NCBI RefSeq assembly: GCF_042477335.2
Contig: NC_091247.1
Span: 766,501-830,500, forward strand
Source of the DNA: Ovis canadensis
Taxonomy: Eukaryota > Chordata > Mammalia > Artiodactyla > Bovidae
Length of the DNA stretch: 64,000 nucleotides
Reading direction: 5' to 3'
A model generated the notes under the pieces. It did no database searches, had not been told where the DNA came from, and saw only the letters and a program-made list of their open reading frames with translations. The translations under genes and the position numbers were made by a program. Of the stretch, positions 1-37,475 are shown one piece after another. How positions within the stretch are numbered: position 1 is the stretch's first letter; each line of letters starts with the position of its first letter.

Positions 1-70
1 CGCGGGGGCGAGGCCGGGGGCCGCGGGGGGCGAGGCCGGGGGTCGCGGGGGCGAGGCCGGGGGTCGCGGG
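1..70. repeat. GC-rich tandem repeat, about 22-bp unit, three copies plus partial
   Basis: The unit CGCGGGGGCGAGGCCGGGGG, with a one- or two-base spacer, is repeated from the first base of the window, so the array probably continues upstream. It lies in an ANAPC2 intron. Confidence 0.8.
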
Positions 71-403
71 GGCCCGGTCGGGCCGGAGCTCTGGTTGCCG
101 CTGCGCGTGCTCGAGCTTGAGGAGGTCCTCGGTCCGTGCCCGACCTGGCCTGGTGCCCCAGGGTGCTCCCCCTGGCCGGCTGGGCCCATGTGGGTGGTGG
201 CCCCCATCAGAGCCCTAAGGGGTGCCCTGCCTGCCCCACCCCCCACCCCCTGGCCCTGCTGCTTCCGCTGGAGGAGGGGCAGGTTTCTGCACGTCCGCAC
301 CAGGGACCCAGAGCCAGGCCTCACGCAGGGGTGCAGTGGGCAGGCTGCTCGGCACAGACGGCGCCACCTCCATGTCTGAGGCGCCCGTGTGCCTGGCCGC
401 CAG

Positions 404-3400
404 GGAAGTCCAGCTCCAAGCGGCGCTCCTCGGACATCATCAGCCTGCTGGTCAGCATCTACGGCAGCAAGGACCTCTTCATCAACGAGTACCGCTCGCT
501 GCTGGCCGACCGCCTGCTGCACCAGTTCAGCTTCAGCCCCGAGCGGTGAGGCCTGCGGGGGATGCCCTGCGTCCAGGGGAGGCGTGGCCCTGACTCGGGA
601 CAGCAGTCCTTTGTCAGCCCCAGTGCACAGCGGAGACGAGCGCGGTCCCCGGCCCGGCAGGGGCCGGCCCGTGCTTGACCACTGCCCCGGGTGCCTGGGG
701 ACCGCCGGAGAACCGGAGCACAGAGTTAAGGCTGAGGACCTGAGGTCCTGAGTGGGGAGAGGCTCAGCGCCAGAGAGCTGATCCTAGGGGCTTCCTTCCA
801 GAGCCAGGGGAGGGCAGTGGGGGGCGGGGCCCTGGAGCCCGCCTGTGCTCCCCGCCTCAGCCCCGCACACCCCTTTCTGGCTAAAGACATCTGGGGGTGG
901 CTGCTCCCAGGGCTGCCGCCTGGCCTCCCGGGCTAGGGACGTCCCTGCTCTGGGGACGGGGGCACAGGGCAGTGGGCGTTGCCCTGCAGGGGCTGCCTGG
1001 GGCGGGGGCGTTGAACCCCTCAGAAACGCATCCTTGCAGGGAGATCCGCAACGTGGAGCTGCTGAAGCTGCGCTTTGGCGAGGCCCCGATGCACTTCTGT
1101 GAGGTCATGCTCAAGGTGGGCGCCCGGGCCCCACGCAGCCACCTGGTCCCTGCCCCTGCCCAGACCCTCAGGAGGCCCGTTTCCCCAGGACATGGCGGAC
1201 TCACGCCGCATCAACGCCAACATCCGGGAGGAGGACGAGAAGCGGCCCGCTGAGGAGCAGCCCCCCTTCGGAGTCTATGCCGTCATCCTGTCCAGCGAGT
1301 TCTGGCCGCCCTTCAAGGACGAGAAGCTGGAGGTGCCTGAGGACATCAGGGAGGCCCTGGAGGCCTACTGCCGGAAGTACGAGAAGCTGAAGGTGGGGCT
1401 GCGCTGCTGGGGCCGCGGGCGCCGCGGCGGGGCCTGCTCTGGGCTCCGGGCTCCACGCCCTCTGTGCTCTCCCGGGAGTCCGCCTGTGTGCACGTGCCGT
1501 CTGGGCGTGTGCGCGCGCTCCACGCTCCAGGGGCCTGACGGTGCTGGCGTGAGCCTTGACCCTGAGCTGCCTCTGCAGCGCCCGCCCGCCTGTTCTCAGA
1601 ACCCTGCACGGGCAGCGGTGTTCGGCCCAGGACACCCGCTGTGTCCCCTCCATGGGCGTCTCCAGGGGGTCTCCTGGCTTCTCTTGGGGTGTTCGGCGGC
1701 TCCTCTGGGTTTGCTGTGAGCCGGTGCTGGGGCGGGCTGGGTTAAGGCTGAGGACGTGAGGTCCTGAGTGGGGAGAGGCTCAGCGCCGGAGAGCTGATCC
1801 TAGGGTCTTCCTTCCAGAGCCAGGGGAGGGCGGCGGGGGGCGGGGTCCTGGAGCCCGCCTGTGCTCCCCGACTCAGCCCCACACACCCCTTCCTGGCTAA
1901 AGACATCTGAGGGGCCCTCCCCAGCCTCCCTCTATGCCCCAGCGCGCCTGTCAGGAGAGGCCCTGCCAGCTTCCTCTGGGGCGTCCCCCTGGGTCTGAAG
2001 GTGGACTCAGACACGGCCCCCTTCTCAGGTTGGTGCGTCCTCCAGCTGGGTGCTGGGGCGCCTGGGGGGCTTCTGTTCCCTGCAGTGGGTCTCCTGCCCG
2101 AGGCCAGCGCCGCACACACTGGGGTGGCCATGGCCTCTGCTGCAGACCCAAGTTGGGGTTGAAAAGGTCACGGTTCCGAGCCGCAGCGCCTGGTTAGGAC
2201 CTGGCCAGCTGCCGACCGTGGAGAGCTTCAGCGTCACGCCCCCTTCAGAGCCGTGGGGGCTGCATTACTCGGGAGCAGCGCTTGGCCCAGAGACACCCTA
2301 CCAGTGTCCCCGGTGGCGGCCGTAACAAAGATGACAGACAGGTGCCTTGAACATGACAGCCATTTTCTCAGTTGCAGCAGCTGTCGAGCATCTGTGATGC
2401 CAACAGAAACTCAGGTCAGGGTGTCAGCAGGGCGTGCCCCCCCACAGGCTCCGGGAGGGGCGTCGGCAGGGCGTGCCCCCCCACAGGCTCCGGGAGGGGC
2501 GTCGGCCTCACGGTGGCTCCTGGCTGTGGTGCCCCACTCTGGCCCTGGCTCGTGTTACCCGGCCTCTCCCAGGGTCTGTGTGCAGAGTCCCCTCTTCCTC
2601 CGAGGACCCCAGGCCCCGCTCCGCGTGACCGCACCTTGACAAGCTGCCTTTAGGGACCCAGGCCAGCACCCCTGCCCTGCTGCTGAGGCCTAAGCCTGTG
2701 TGGGCATCCACGCAGGTCTCAGCGTCCAGTGCCCGGACCAGGGCGCCCACGCCTCTCCTGGGCCCCCCATGCCGGTCCCGGGACTGGCTGGCTGATGTGG
2801 CTTTGACACAGCTCACCTCTCAGGCCCCGCGGGCTCTGCCACAGAGTGCGTGGAGTGGTGCGTTCCTTTGGGCTCACCCGTCCTCCTCGGTTTCCCCCTC
2901 GTTTCACACGAGCAGTGAGGAAGCTGCAGGCTGCTCCTCCTACGCTTCACGTGAAATCTCAGCCCAGCGCCCCGCACCTCCCTCCAGCCCTGCTCGCCCC
3001 AGTGGAGCTCATCTCTGCCGCTCCTTCAGCGGTCGCCTTGCAGTCGTGTCCAGCAGCGCTGCGACAGGCCTCACCGGAAGGGGCCTTGGGGTCAGGTTTC
3101 CCCCGGTCGTCTCCCCAGGGCAACCCCAGCTTTCACGAGCACGCAGCTCAGAAGGTTCCAAGTCCTCCCCTCCCCCAGCGCCGCAGCCATAGGCACGTTT
3201 CTGGGAAAGGTGCTTGCTCCAGCATCATGCTCCGCCCGCACTGAAGTCCACCGCCGCTCCGCGGTGGCCGTGACAAAGCCTGCTCGCCAGGTGGCAGAGT
3301 GGTACAACCTGCTCCTGGCCCTGCAGGCCGGGTCTGTGGTGGAGGGCTGGGCGGGGCTGCGGGCCCGTGTCTGCGTACCACCCACCCTCTGACAGGTACA

Positions 3401-4578
3401 CTGGTCTACTAGGTTAGGGTCCGCGTCGCTCCCAGACCTTGTCTTCCCTACCGATATCCACAGGTCAGGTCACGGTCTGAGATCCTGGGATCAAGAAGTG
3501 GGCGTGTCTCGGAGGGACACGTGGCCTTGCTGCTGGGTGCTGCTTGCTGAGGGCGGGAGCTGGGAGCCCACCGGGCGCTGGTGTGGCTGCCACTGCAGCT
3601 GTTACCCGCCGGGTCGGGATGGGAGCCGTTTCCCGCCTGCTCCCAGGCTGTAAAGCCTGGCTCAGCGGGACCCGCTGAACGGCCCGCGCTGACCCTGTCT
3701 TCCCCAGGCCATGCGGACGCTCAGCTGGAAGCACACCCTGGGCTTGGTGACAATGGACGTGGAGCTGGCTGACCGCACCCTGTCCGTGGCGGTGACCCCG
3801 GTGCAGGCTGTGGTCTTGCTGTATTTCCAGGACCAAGGTGAGCTCCCCAGCTGCGCCCCACCCCGCTTCGGCCACACCCCCAGGAGAACACGGCCTGTCT
3901 CCCGAGGAGGGCGGGCGGGCCCGGGCGGCTCCCCGCCCCCGGCCCCTCCCCCAGGTCCTGCCCGTCCCGCTGAGCTGGGCCCGTGAGGGGCACGGCGGAG
4001 CTCGCCCGCCCACGCCCCGCCGCCTGCCCGCAGCCAGCTGGGGCCTGGAGGAGCTGAGCGAGGCGGTGAAGATGCCGGCCGCGCTGCTGCGGCGCCGCCT
4101 GTCCGTGTGGCTGCAGCAGGGCGTGCTGCGCGAGGAGCCGGCCGGCACCTTCTCGGTAGTGGAGGAAGAGCGGCCGCAGGACCGGGACAACATGGTGCTG
4201 GTCGACAGCGACGACGAGAGCGACTCGGGCCTGGCCTCGCAAGCCGACCAGAAGGAGGAGGAGCTGCTGGTGCGCCCTGCCCGCCGCGGGGGCGGGGTGG
4301 GCGCCGGGGGGCGGGGCGGGCGCCGGGGAGCGGGGCGGCCGACCTGACCGCGGCGGTTCCCGCAGCTCTTCTGGACGTACATCCAGGCTATGCTGACCAA
4401 CCTGGAGAGCCTGTCGCTGGAGCGCATCTTCAGCATGCTGCGCATGTTCGTGGTCTCCGGCCCCGCGCTGGCCGAGATCGACCTGCAGGAGCTCCAGGGC
4501 TTCCTGCAGAGGAAGGTGCGCGACCAGCAGCTCGTCTACTCCGCCGGCGTCTACCGCCTGCCCAAGAGTTGTGGCTGA
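404..4578 (+). CDS. ANAPC2: Anaphase-promoting complex subunit 2, C-terminal exons (5' part outside window)
   Basis: APC2 is the cullin-like scaffold that, with the RING subunit APC11, forms the catalytic module of the APC/C ubiquitin ligase driving mitotic exit. Six coding exons are visible: 404-545, 1040-1115, 1189-1392, 3708-3837, 4034-4269 and 4366-4578. Splice phases agree throughout and the reading frame ends at TGA 4576-4578. The first exon encodes a cullin-repeat segment (KSSSKRRSSDIISLL...). Later exons carry the cullin homology region (SWKHTLGLVTMDVEL) and the acidic stretch VDSDDESDSG. The last exon holds the C-terminal winged-helix (WHB) end, closing with VYRLPKSCG. Residue identity to the human protein is near complete from memory. 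The donor at 4270 reads GTGCGC, a weak but valid GT. The gene starts before the window, and about half of the protein is missing here. Confidence 0.97.
725..893 (+). repeat. Direct repeat copy 1 in ANAPC2 intron (partner 1741-1909)
   Basis: This 169-bp segment begins GTTAAGGCTGAGGAC and ends CTAAAGACATCTG. It matches 1741-1909 at a constant offset of 1016 bases, with about ten mismatches and no gaps by eye. The two copies lie in different introns. Confidence 0.9.
1741..1909 (+). repeat. Direct repeat copy 2 in ANAPC2 intron (partner 725-893)
   Basis: Second copy of the 169-bp duplication. Together the copies flank the exons at 1040-1115 and 1189-1392. Confidence 0.9.
2428..2505 (+). repeat. 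39-bp tandem duplication
   Basis: Two adjacent copies of a unit starting CAGGGCGTGCCCCCCCACAG, identical by eye, lie in the large ANAPC2 intron (1393-3707). Apart from this and the direct repeat above, nothing else was recognised in that intron. Confidence 0.85.
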
Positions 4579-4616
4579 GCCGCCACCGGGCCTTGCCCGC
4601 CCCCCGCCAGAATGCG

Positions 4617-4622
4617 AGTAAA
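4617..4622 (+). promoter_or_regulatory. ANAPC2: ANAPC2 poly(A) signal (AGTAAA variant)
   Basis: AGTAAA lies 39 bases after the stop codon and is followed by T/GT-rich sequence (GGTTCTTCATTCTCCGTGTC). This gives a very short 3' UTR. No AATAAA or ATTAAA lies closer. Confidence 0.6.
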
Positions 4623-7802
<3,180 letters not shown>

Positions 7803-7827
7803 GGCTCTGGGCGCTAGGGGGAGGGGA

Positions 7828-7833
7828 ATTAAA
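7828..7833 (+). promoter_or_regulatory. TMEM210: TMEM210 poly(A) signal ATTAAA
   Basis: ATTAAA lies 26 bases past the TAG at 7800-7802, followed by a T/GT-rich stretch (TTACTCTGTGCTGTCC) typical of a cleavage site. Confidence 0.75.
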
Positions 7834-8775
7834 CGGTATTTAGTTACTCTGTGCTGTCCTCCCTGGGCCCCTCGAGGGGTGTCCGCGGTGGGGGGGGGGC
7901 CCTGCACGCATCTGGTCGCCCCCTTTCTCTTCACTGGGGTGCCCGCTCTAGGCTCACGCTGTCCACCCTCCGGGCAGGGGTCCACACCTCTGGGTGTCTG
8001 CCCTTCCTGCATGCCTCAGCCCGGCTCCTCCCTGCCTCTGCCTGCTGCTTTGTCCTGCGAAGCCTGCAGGCCCCGGCCCCTGCCCCACCCCGGGAAAACA
8101 CTAAGACAGGACCTGTGACTCGCCCGAGTCCAGAGAAGCAGCATGTGACGGGAGGACTTGGGCCGCGTGCCCTGCCCCACCCATGAGTTTCCTTGAGGTT
8201 CCGGGAGAGCCCTTGTCGGGGGTGGGGGTGGGAGTGCAGATGACTGCCTCCCCTTCCTCAGGAGTGCTGCCCTCCCCCCGCCCCCCACCACATCTGGACG
8301 GCGGGCTCAGGGGCCCCTCAGCCATCCACCATGGGGATGGGGCGGTGCTAGGTGGGGACTGCTGTGTGCGCCCTGGGATCACTTGCTGAGTGGAGACAGA
8401 GGGGTCTGCGCAGCAGGGCGCACTGGCTCCTAAGTTGTGTCGCTGCTGAGTTGGGCAGGGGAGAGATTGTGGGGGATGGCGTGGTCCAGTTGCTCAGGCC
8501 TCCTGGGGTCACGGGATGGCACTCCACACAGGTGAGGAGGGGGTGCGGTCTTTACAGCGCTGCTGGCCCGGAGCCAAGTGGAGCTCAGAGCTTTGGGACA
8601 GGTGGCTGGCAGTGCCCTGCCTTTGGCTGTGTGCCCAGCCTCCACCCTAGGCGCAGTACCAGCCGTGGGACAGGAACTGTCTGTGCTCAGGCCGGAGAGT
8701 TGATATTTGTGCGGCCGCCGCAGGGTCGGACAGGCTCTGGCAACACGCGGACAGCGGACCTCCACGACTGTCCCC
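7834..8775. other. Intergenic TMEM210-LRRC26, nothing recognised
   Basis: About 0.9 kb of GC-rich sequence with no repeat or exon recognised. It must contain the LRRC26 5' UTR and promoter; the CpG density rises towards 8700. Confidence 0.5.
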
Positions 8776-9855
8776 ATGCGGAGTCCCTCCTTTCCCTCGT
8801 GGGGGCCGCCGCCGCCGCCGCCGCCGCTGCAGCTGCTACTGCTGCTGTTGCCGTGGCCAGTCTGGACCCAGGCGCCCGCCGCAGCCGCCTCCTGGGGAAC
8901 CCCGGGCGCCCTAGGCTGCCCCGAGGCTTGCGTGTGCGCGCCGGGGGGCCAGGCCAACTGCTCGGGGCGCGCGCTGCCCGCCGTGCCAGGGGGCTTGAAC
9001 CGGCGCGTCCGCGTGCTGCTGCTGAACCACAACCGCGTGCACGCGCTGCCTCCCGGCGCCTTCGTGGATGCCGGCGCGCTGCTCCGCCTGGACCTGCGCG
9101 AGAATGGACTGCGCTGGGTGCACGCGCGGGCCTTCTGGGGCTTGGGCGCGCTGGAGCAGCTAGACCTCAGCGCCAACCAGCTAGAGGGGCTGCTGCCCGG
9201 CACTTTCGCGCCACTGCGCGCTCTGCGCGCCCTCTCGCTGGCTGAGAACCGGCTGGCGCGCCTAGAGCCCGCAGCGCTGGGCGCGCTCCCGCTGCTGCGC
9301 GCGCTCAGCCTGCAGGACAACGACCTGCCTGCGCTCCCGTCCGGGCTCCTGGCTGGCCTGCCAGCTCTCAATACGCTGCGCCTGCGCGGCAACCCCTGGA
9401 CCTGTGGCTGCGCGCTGCGCCCACTCTGCGCCTGGCTTCGCGGACACCCGCGGCACGCGCCAGGTGAGCCCTCGGGGGCGCGGGCGGGCCGGGCGGGCCG
9501 CTACCCCCGCGACCGTCTGACGCCGCGCCCGTGTCCCGCAGAGGCCGAGACGCTGCTTTGCGTATCGCCGGGGCGCCTGACGCTCAGCCCCTTGACCGCC
9601 TTCCCGGACGCCGCCTTCAGCCACTGCGCGCGGCCCCTTGCCGCGCAGGATCTGGCCGTGGTCTATGCTCTCGGGCCCGTCTCCTTCCTCGCTAGCCTGG
9701 CCGCCTGTCTGGCCCTGGGCTCCGCGTTCACTGCCTGCGGCGCTCGCCACCGCCGCCGCCGCCGCCGCCGCGCCGCCGCCCGCCGCCAGCAGAGGCGGCA
9801 GCCGGATCCTGGCCCCGGCACAGCCTCGCCTGCGGCCACCGCCGCCCAAGCTTGA
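8776..9855 (+). CDS. LRRC26: Leucine-rich repeat-containing protein 26 (BK channel gamma-1 subunit)
   Basis: LRRC26 is an auxiliary subunit of the BK (KCNMA1) channel that shifts its voltage dependence so it opens at resting potentials in secretory epithelia. Two exons, 8776-9463 and 9542-9855, give 333 codons (human 334). Visible in order are: a signal peptide with seven prolines then a Leu run (PPPPPPPLQLLLLLL); a cysteine-rich LRRNT (CPEACVCAPGG); five to six LRRs (for example ALEQLDLSANQLEGL); an LRRCT (NPWTCGCALRPLCAWL); a transmembrane helix at about residues 267-290; and a short cytosolic tail opening with seven arginines (300-306). The ATG at 8776 is chosen because the signal peptide follows directly; an in-frame ATG lies 23 codons upstream at 8707. 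The 78-bp intron is in frame and free of stops. Confidence 0.96.
   Translation: MRSPSFPSWGPPPPPPPLQLLLLLLPWPVWTQAPAAAASWGTPGALGCPEACVCAPGGQANCSGRALPAVPGGLNRRVRVLLLNHNRVHALPPGAFVDAGALLRLDLRENGLRWVHARAFWGLGALEQLDLSANQLEGLLPGTFAPLRALRALSLAENRLARLEPAALGALPLLRALSLQDNDLPALPSGLLAGLPALNTLRLRGNPWTCGCALRPLCAWLRGHPRHAPGEPSGARAGRAGRYPRDRLTPRPCPAEAETLLCVSPGRLTLSPLTAFPDAAFSHCARPLAAQDLAVVYALGPVSFLASLAACLALGSAFTACGARHRRRRRRRAAARRQQRRQPDPGPGTASPAATAAQA
9464..9541 (+). other. LRRC26: LRRC26 intron, 78 bp, in frame without a stop
   Basis: The donor CCAG/GTGAGC and acceptor CCCGCAG/AGGCC restore P-E-A-E-T as in the human protein. The intron length is divisible by three and contains no stop codon, so retention would add 26 residues inside the LRRCT cap. 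Confidence 0.85.
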
Positions 9856-10741
9856 GGGGCCGCGGCCGCCCTCGAACCTCTCCCCACCCGCTTGCCCCTC
9901 CCGCATTCCTGACGGCGTCAACAAGCGACTCAGCTCGAAATTTTCGCGACATTCCTTTTGGCATCACCACTGCACACACCAGGCGGGGCGGGGGGTCGGC
10001 GCGCGCCCGGGGCCCTGGGCTGGAGGGCCTGGGCCGCACGGGGGAGGCGCGCCCGGACGCGGAAGGGCCGGGCCTGCACGCGGCGGGGCTGAGGCTAGTC
10101 CCGAGCCCGCGTCTGCGAAGCCCACCCTGGGCGGCGGGCGGAGGAGGCAAAGAGAAGGCTCAGCCCTCGCAGGGTCCGGAGAAGGTGGGAGGCAGTGGGG
10201 AGCCCGAGCGCGCCCCAGGGAGGCGCTGCCAGCTGGTGGAGTTCAGGGTCTGCAGTCCAGGAAGGGCAGGGCCAGCTCAGAGGATGGGGTGAAGCGGAGA
10301 AGGGGTACAGGCAGGAAGGGGGGGGGTGGGGTGGAGGCCGTGCGGTGCGAGGGCGCGGGAGGGGTGGCCCAGCCAGCCCGGGCCAAGGCCCACCGTAGCT
10401 CTGGGAGTGGCCGGGAAGGATGGGGCTCCAGTCTCTTCGCCAAGCCCCTCTGCCGGGCCGAGTCAACTGCTCTCCCTGCCGCTCAGAGACCCCAGGGCCC
10501 TGCCTCTGCCGGAGCGCCCTGAGGCCCTGCCCAGCCAGCTCAGCTCTGGCCCGTCCTCAGCGGCTCTCGTCCGAGCCTCAGTCCAGCAGGGGCTGCCCAC
10601 CGGCAGCAGGGCGGACGGACGGACGGGAGGCCCGGGGTGGGCAGTCTCTGGCAGGCGGGCTTCCCTCAGGCCTTCCCGAGCAGCACGACCCCTCAGTGTC
10701 CTTGGCCGGGCTAACGGGGCGGGTGGGCGCCTCCGGGCGCC
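9856..10741. other. Tail-to-tail interval shared by LRRC26 (+) and GRIN1 (-) 3' UTRs
   Basis: 886 bases separate the LRRC26 stop from the GRIN1 C2' stop. No AATAAA or ATTAAA was found on either strand. The most AT-rich patch is at about 9937-9962 (CTCGAAATTTTCGCGAC). Both 3' UTRs must lie here, or the transcripts overlap. Confidence 0.6.
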
Positions 10742-35110
<24,369 letters not shown>

Positions 35111-35284
35111 CTTGTGCGCGCGCGCGTGTGCGAGTGTGTGCGCGCGTGTGGACGGGTCGCTGAGACTGTGAGACCTGGGCTGTCTCGCACCTGTAGGGAG
35201 TCGAGCGTGAGGAGGTGAGGAGAGTCCGTGTCAGCGCAGGCGGCCGCCTGTGTCCTTTAACAGGACCGAATGTGTTCGGGCCAG

Positions 35285-35287
<3 letters not shown>

Positions 35288-35332
<45 letters not shown>

Positions 35333-35334
35333 CG
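35288..35334. repeat. (TG)n(CG)n alternating purine-pyrimidine run
   Basis: About 18 TG dinucleotides followed by five CG dinucleotides, a strong Z-DNA-forming sequence. It lies about 0.7 kb upstream of the GRIN1 ATG at the edge of the CpG island. Confidence 0.9.
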
Positions 35335-36989
35335 TGCAAGAGTCCTCACCCGCAGTCAGTGATATTTCGGGGCCTGACTCTGCCGGCTGGAAAGCAAGGC
35401 CTGCGAAGGGGTCCTGAGCCGCGCCCCTGCGGGAGGCAGAAGGCTCAAAAATGGGGGCGAGGCCCTGGCTGCCTGGCCACGTGACTCAGGCTCCCTCCTG
35501 GAGAACTGAGAAGAATGGAGGGATGATAGAGACCACCCCATGTTGAGCTGCATCTTCCAGGAGAGTCTGAGGGTCTGAACCCCATCCAGCTGTGGAGAGG
35601 CCATGCCAGAGGGGTTCAGGTCTGCAGCAGGTGGGAGGAGGCCGGAGGTGAGGAGGCCTTGCTGATGCAGACCCTGTGCCCACCCTGCCTCCACACCTCT
35701 CCCCTCTCCTGGTGCCCTCCTGGCGCCCAGCACCTCCTCCTGCCCCTTGACAGAACCACCCTGTCCTTCCAGTCCTCAAGATTCCAGTTCTTTGTCCTAA
35801 CCCCCTCAACCCCCACCATGCGCTTCCTTCTTCCTAACTCAAAGGATGACTGAAGCTCCGCCCACTGCCAGTGACATCACCGTTTCCAATAGCAACTGAG
35901 GATTCTGCAGACCCAACCGCAGAAGCCCCCAGTGGGGACAAAGCAGGGTGGTCCCCACACCTAAGCGATGTCCTAAGGGGGGGAGGGGGGAGGGGCCAAG
36001 TCCCTCCCGGCAGGGTCCTGGCCCCGTCCTCTGCCTTCCTCATCCCTGTTCTGACCGGCCTGCCCCAGCTCAGCACAGACACTGTGGGAACCCTGGCTGT
36101 AAGGCGAGGGCTGCAGCGCTTGGCATGCTCTCTGTCTTGTCCCCTTCTCTCTCAACGCGAGGAAATCATTGCTTGGGGGCTACTGTGCCCGCCTACAGCC
36201 GCACCCACACATCCCTCTGTTCTGGGGCTGAGGTCCACAGCCTGCCGTGTGGTCTTAGGAGGGCCTGGGGGATGTGCTCAGGGGCCCAGAGCTGGTCCCT
36301 TCTTCACAGGATCTGTGGCCTCTGGTGGCTCAGAGCTTGGAGTCTGCACGGGTGCGTGGGGACAGGCCGCCAGCAACGCTGGCTCTGGTGTGGCCCCGAC
36401 AGCTCCAGGTCAGTGCAGGGAGGAAGGAATTCACCAGGGGCCAAAGCCACCCGGGGGCCTGGCTCCTCCCACCCACCGCACTCCTCCAGGAGGGGGTGCT
36501 GGAGAGACTCCTGTGGGGCCTAGAAAGAGAATTTCTCCATGTTCCCCGGCCCAGGGCTGGTCGCCACACAGCTGGAAGCTTGAACGTGGCCAGGGCTGGA
36601 GCACTCACCCATGGGCACTGCCTGCGGCCGCCAGCGCTCCTCTTACCCTTGAGGCCTGTTTACCAACCCAGCACTGCCTCCCCAGGCTGCCGGCATTCAA
36701 GCTTCTGCCCAGAGGCCCTCGCATGCCGCAGGCCTCAGTCTTCCCCATGCTGAGTCTCTCCTGGGCTCTGCACCCCCTTTCACCTCCTGGGCTTCTTCCA
36801 CGCCCCCAGCAAGAGGGGTGCAGCTGCAGAAGGGCTCGACCCTGCTGCTTGCCATGAAAGATCCTGCCGCAGGCTGAGGCTGCCTGAGCAGATGCCTGCC
36901 TGTGCCAGGATGCGTCAAAGCCTTATTAAGAATATTTGGATCACCATATCTAAGCTTACCAGGAGATCTGGGCGGGAATGGGGTTAATG
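35335..36989. other. Intergenic, nothing recognised
   Basis: Unique-looking sequence upstream of GRIN1. Open frames here, including a 328-codon one at 35871-36857 (+), show no recognisable domain. No repeat family was identified before the SINEs starting at 36990. Confidence 0.4.
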
Positions 36990-37202
36990 GGCTTCCTTGC
37001 GCTCGTGGCAAAGAATGAGCCTGCAGTGCAGGAGACGCGGGAGACTGTGGTTCGATCCCTGGGTCGGGAAGATCCACTGGAGAAGGAAATGGCGATCTGT
37101 TCTGGCAGTCTTGCCTGGAAAATCCCAGGGACAGAGGAACCTGGTGGGCTACAGTCCATGGGGTCACAGAGAGTCGGACACGACTGAGTGACTCAGCAGC
37201 AG
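36990..37202 (+). mobile_element. Bov-tA SINE
   Basis: tRNA-like head (GGTTCGATCCCTGGGTCGGG), then GAGAAGGAAATGG and GTCGGACACGACTGAGTGAC, ending CAGCAGC. Confidence 0.93.
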
Positions 37203-37246
37203 AGCAGCTTATAAAATCAGGAGTGCTGATAAAAGAAGGAAAGCCT

Positions 37247-37475
37247 GGGGCTTCCCTGCTGGTCCAGTGGTTAAGAGTCTGCCTTCCAACACAGGGGAAG
37301 GATTGTTCCATAGCCCATGCTGCAGAGCAAAGCTCTGGAACCACAGCTAGAAAAGCCCGAGGGAACCGCACAACAGAGCCCGCGGGAGCCTGAGCTCAGC
37401 AGCAGCCCGTACGCTGCGCTGCGCGAAGGTCAAGTGCAGCCGAAGAAAGAGAAAGAGGGAAAAAAGTGAAATAAA
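37247..37475 (+). mobile_element. CHR-type SINE
   Basis: Begins GGGGCTTCCCTGCTGGTCCA and AGTGGTTAAGAGTCTGCCTTCC, followed by the characteristic AGAGCAAAGCTCTGGAACC body and an A-rich tail (AAAAAAGTGAAATAAAG). Confidence 0.8.

Noticed and set aside
8707-8776. Upstream in-frame ATG for LRRC26 at 8707.
   Set aside because: The extra 23 residues are Arg/Thr-rich and would precede the signal peptide; the second Met matches the family start.
35871-36857. 328-codon plus-strand open frame in the intergenic region, considered as a candidate DPP7 exon or new gene.
   Set aside because: No signal of the serine peptidase fold, no conserved motif, and composition like GC-rich noncoding DNA.
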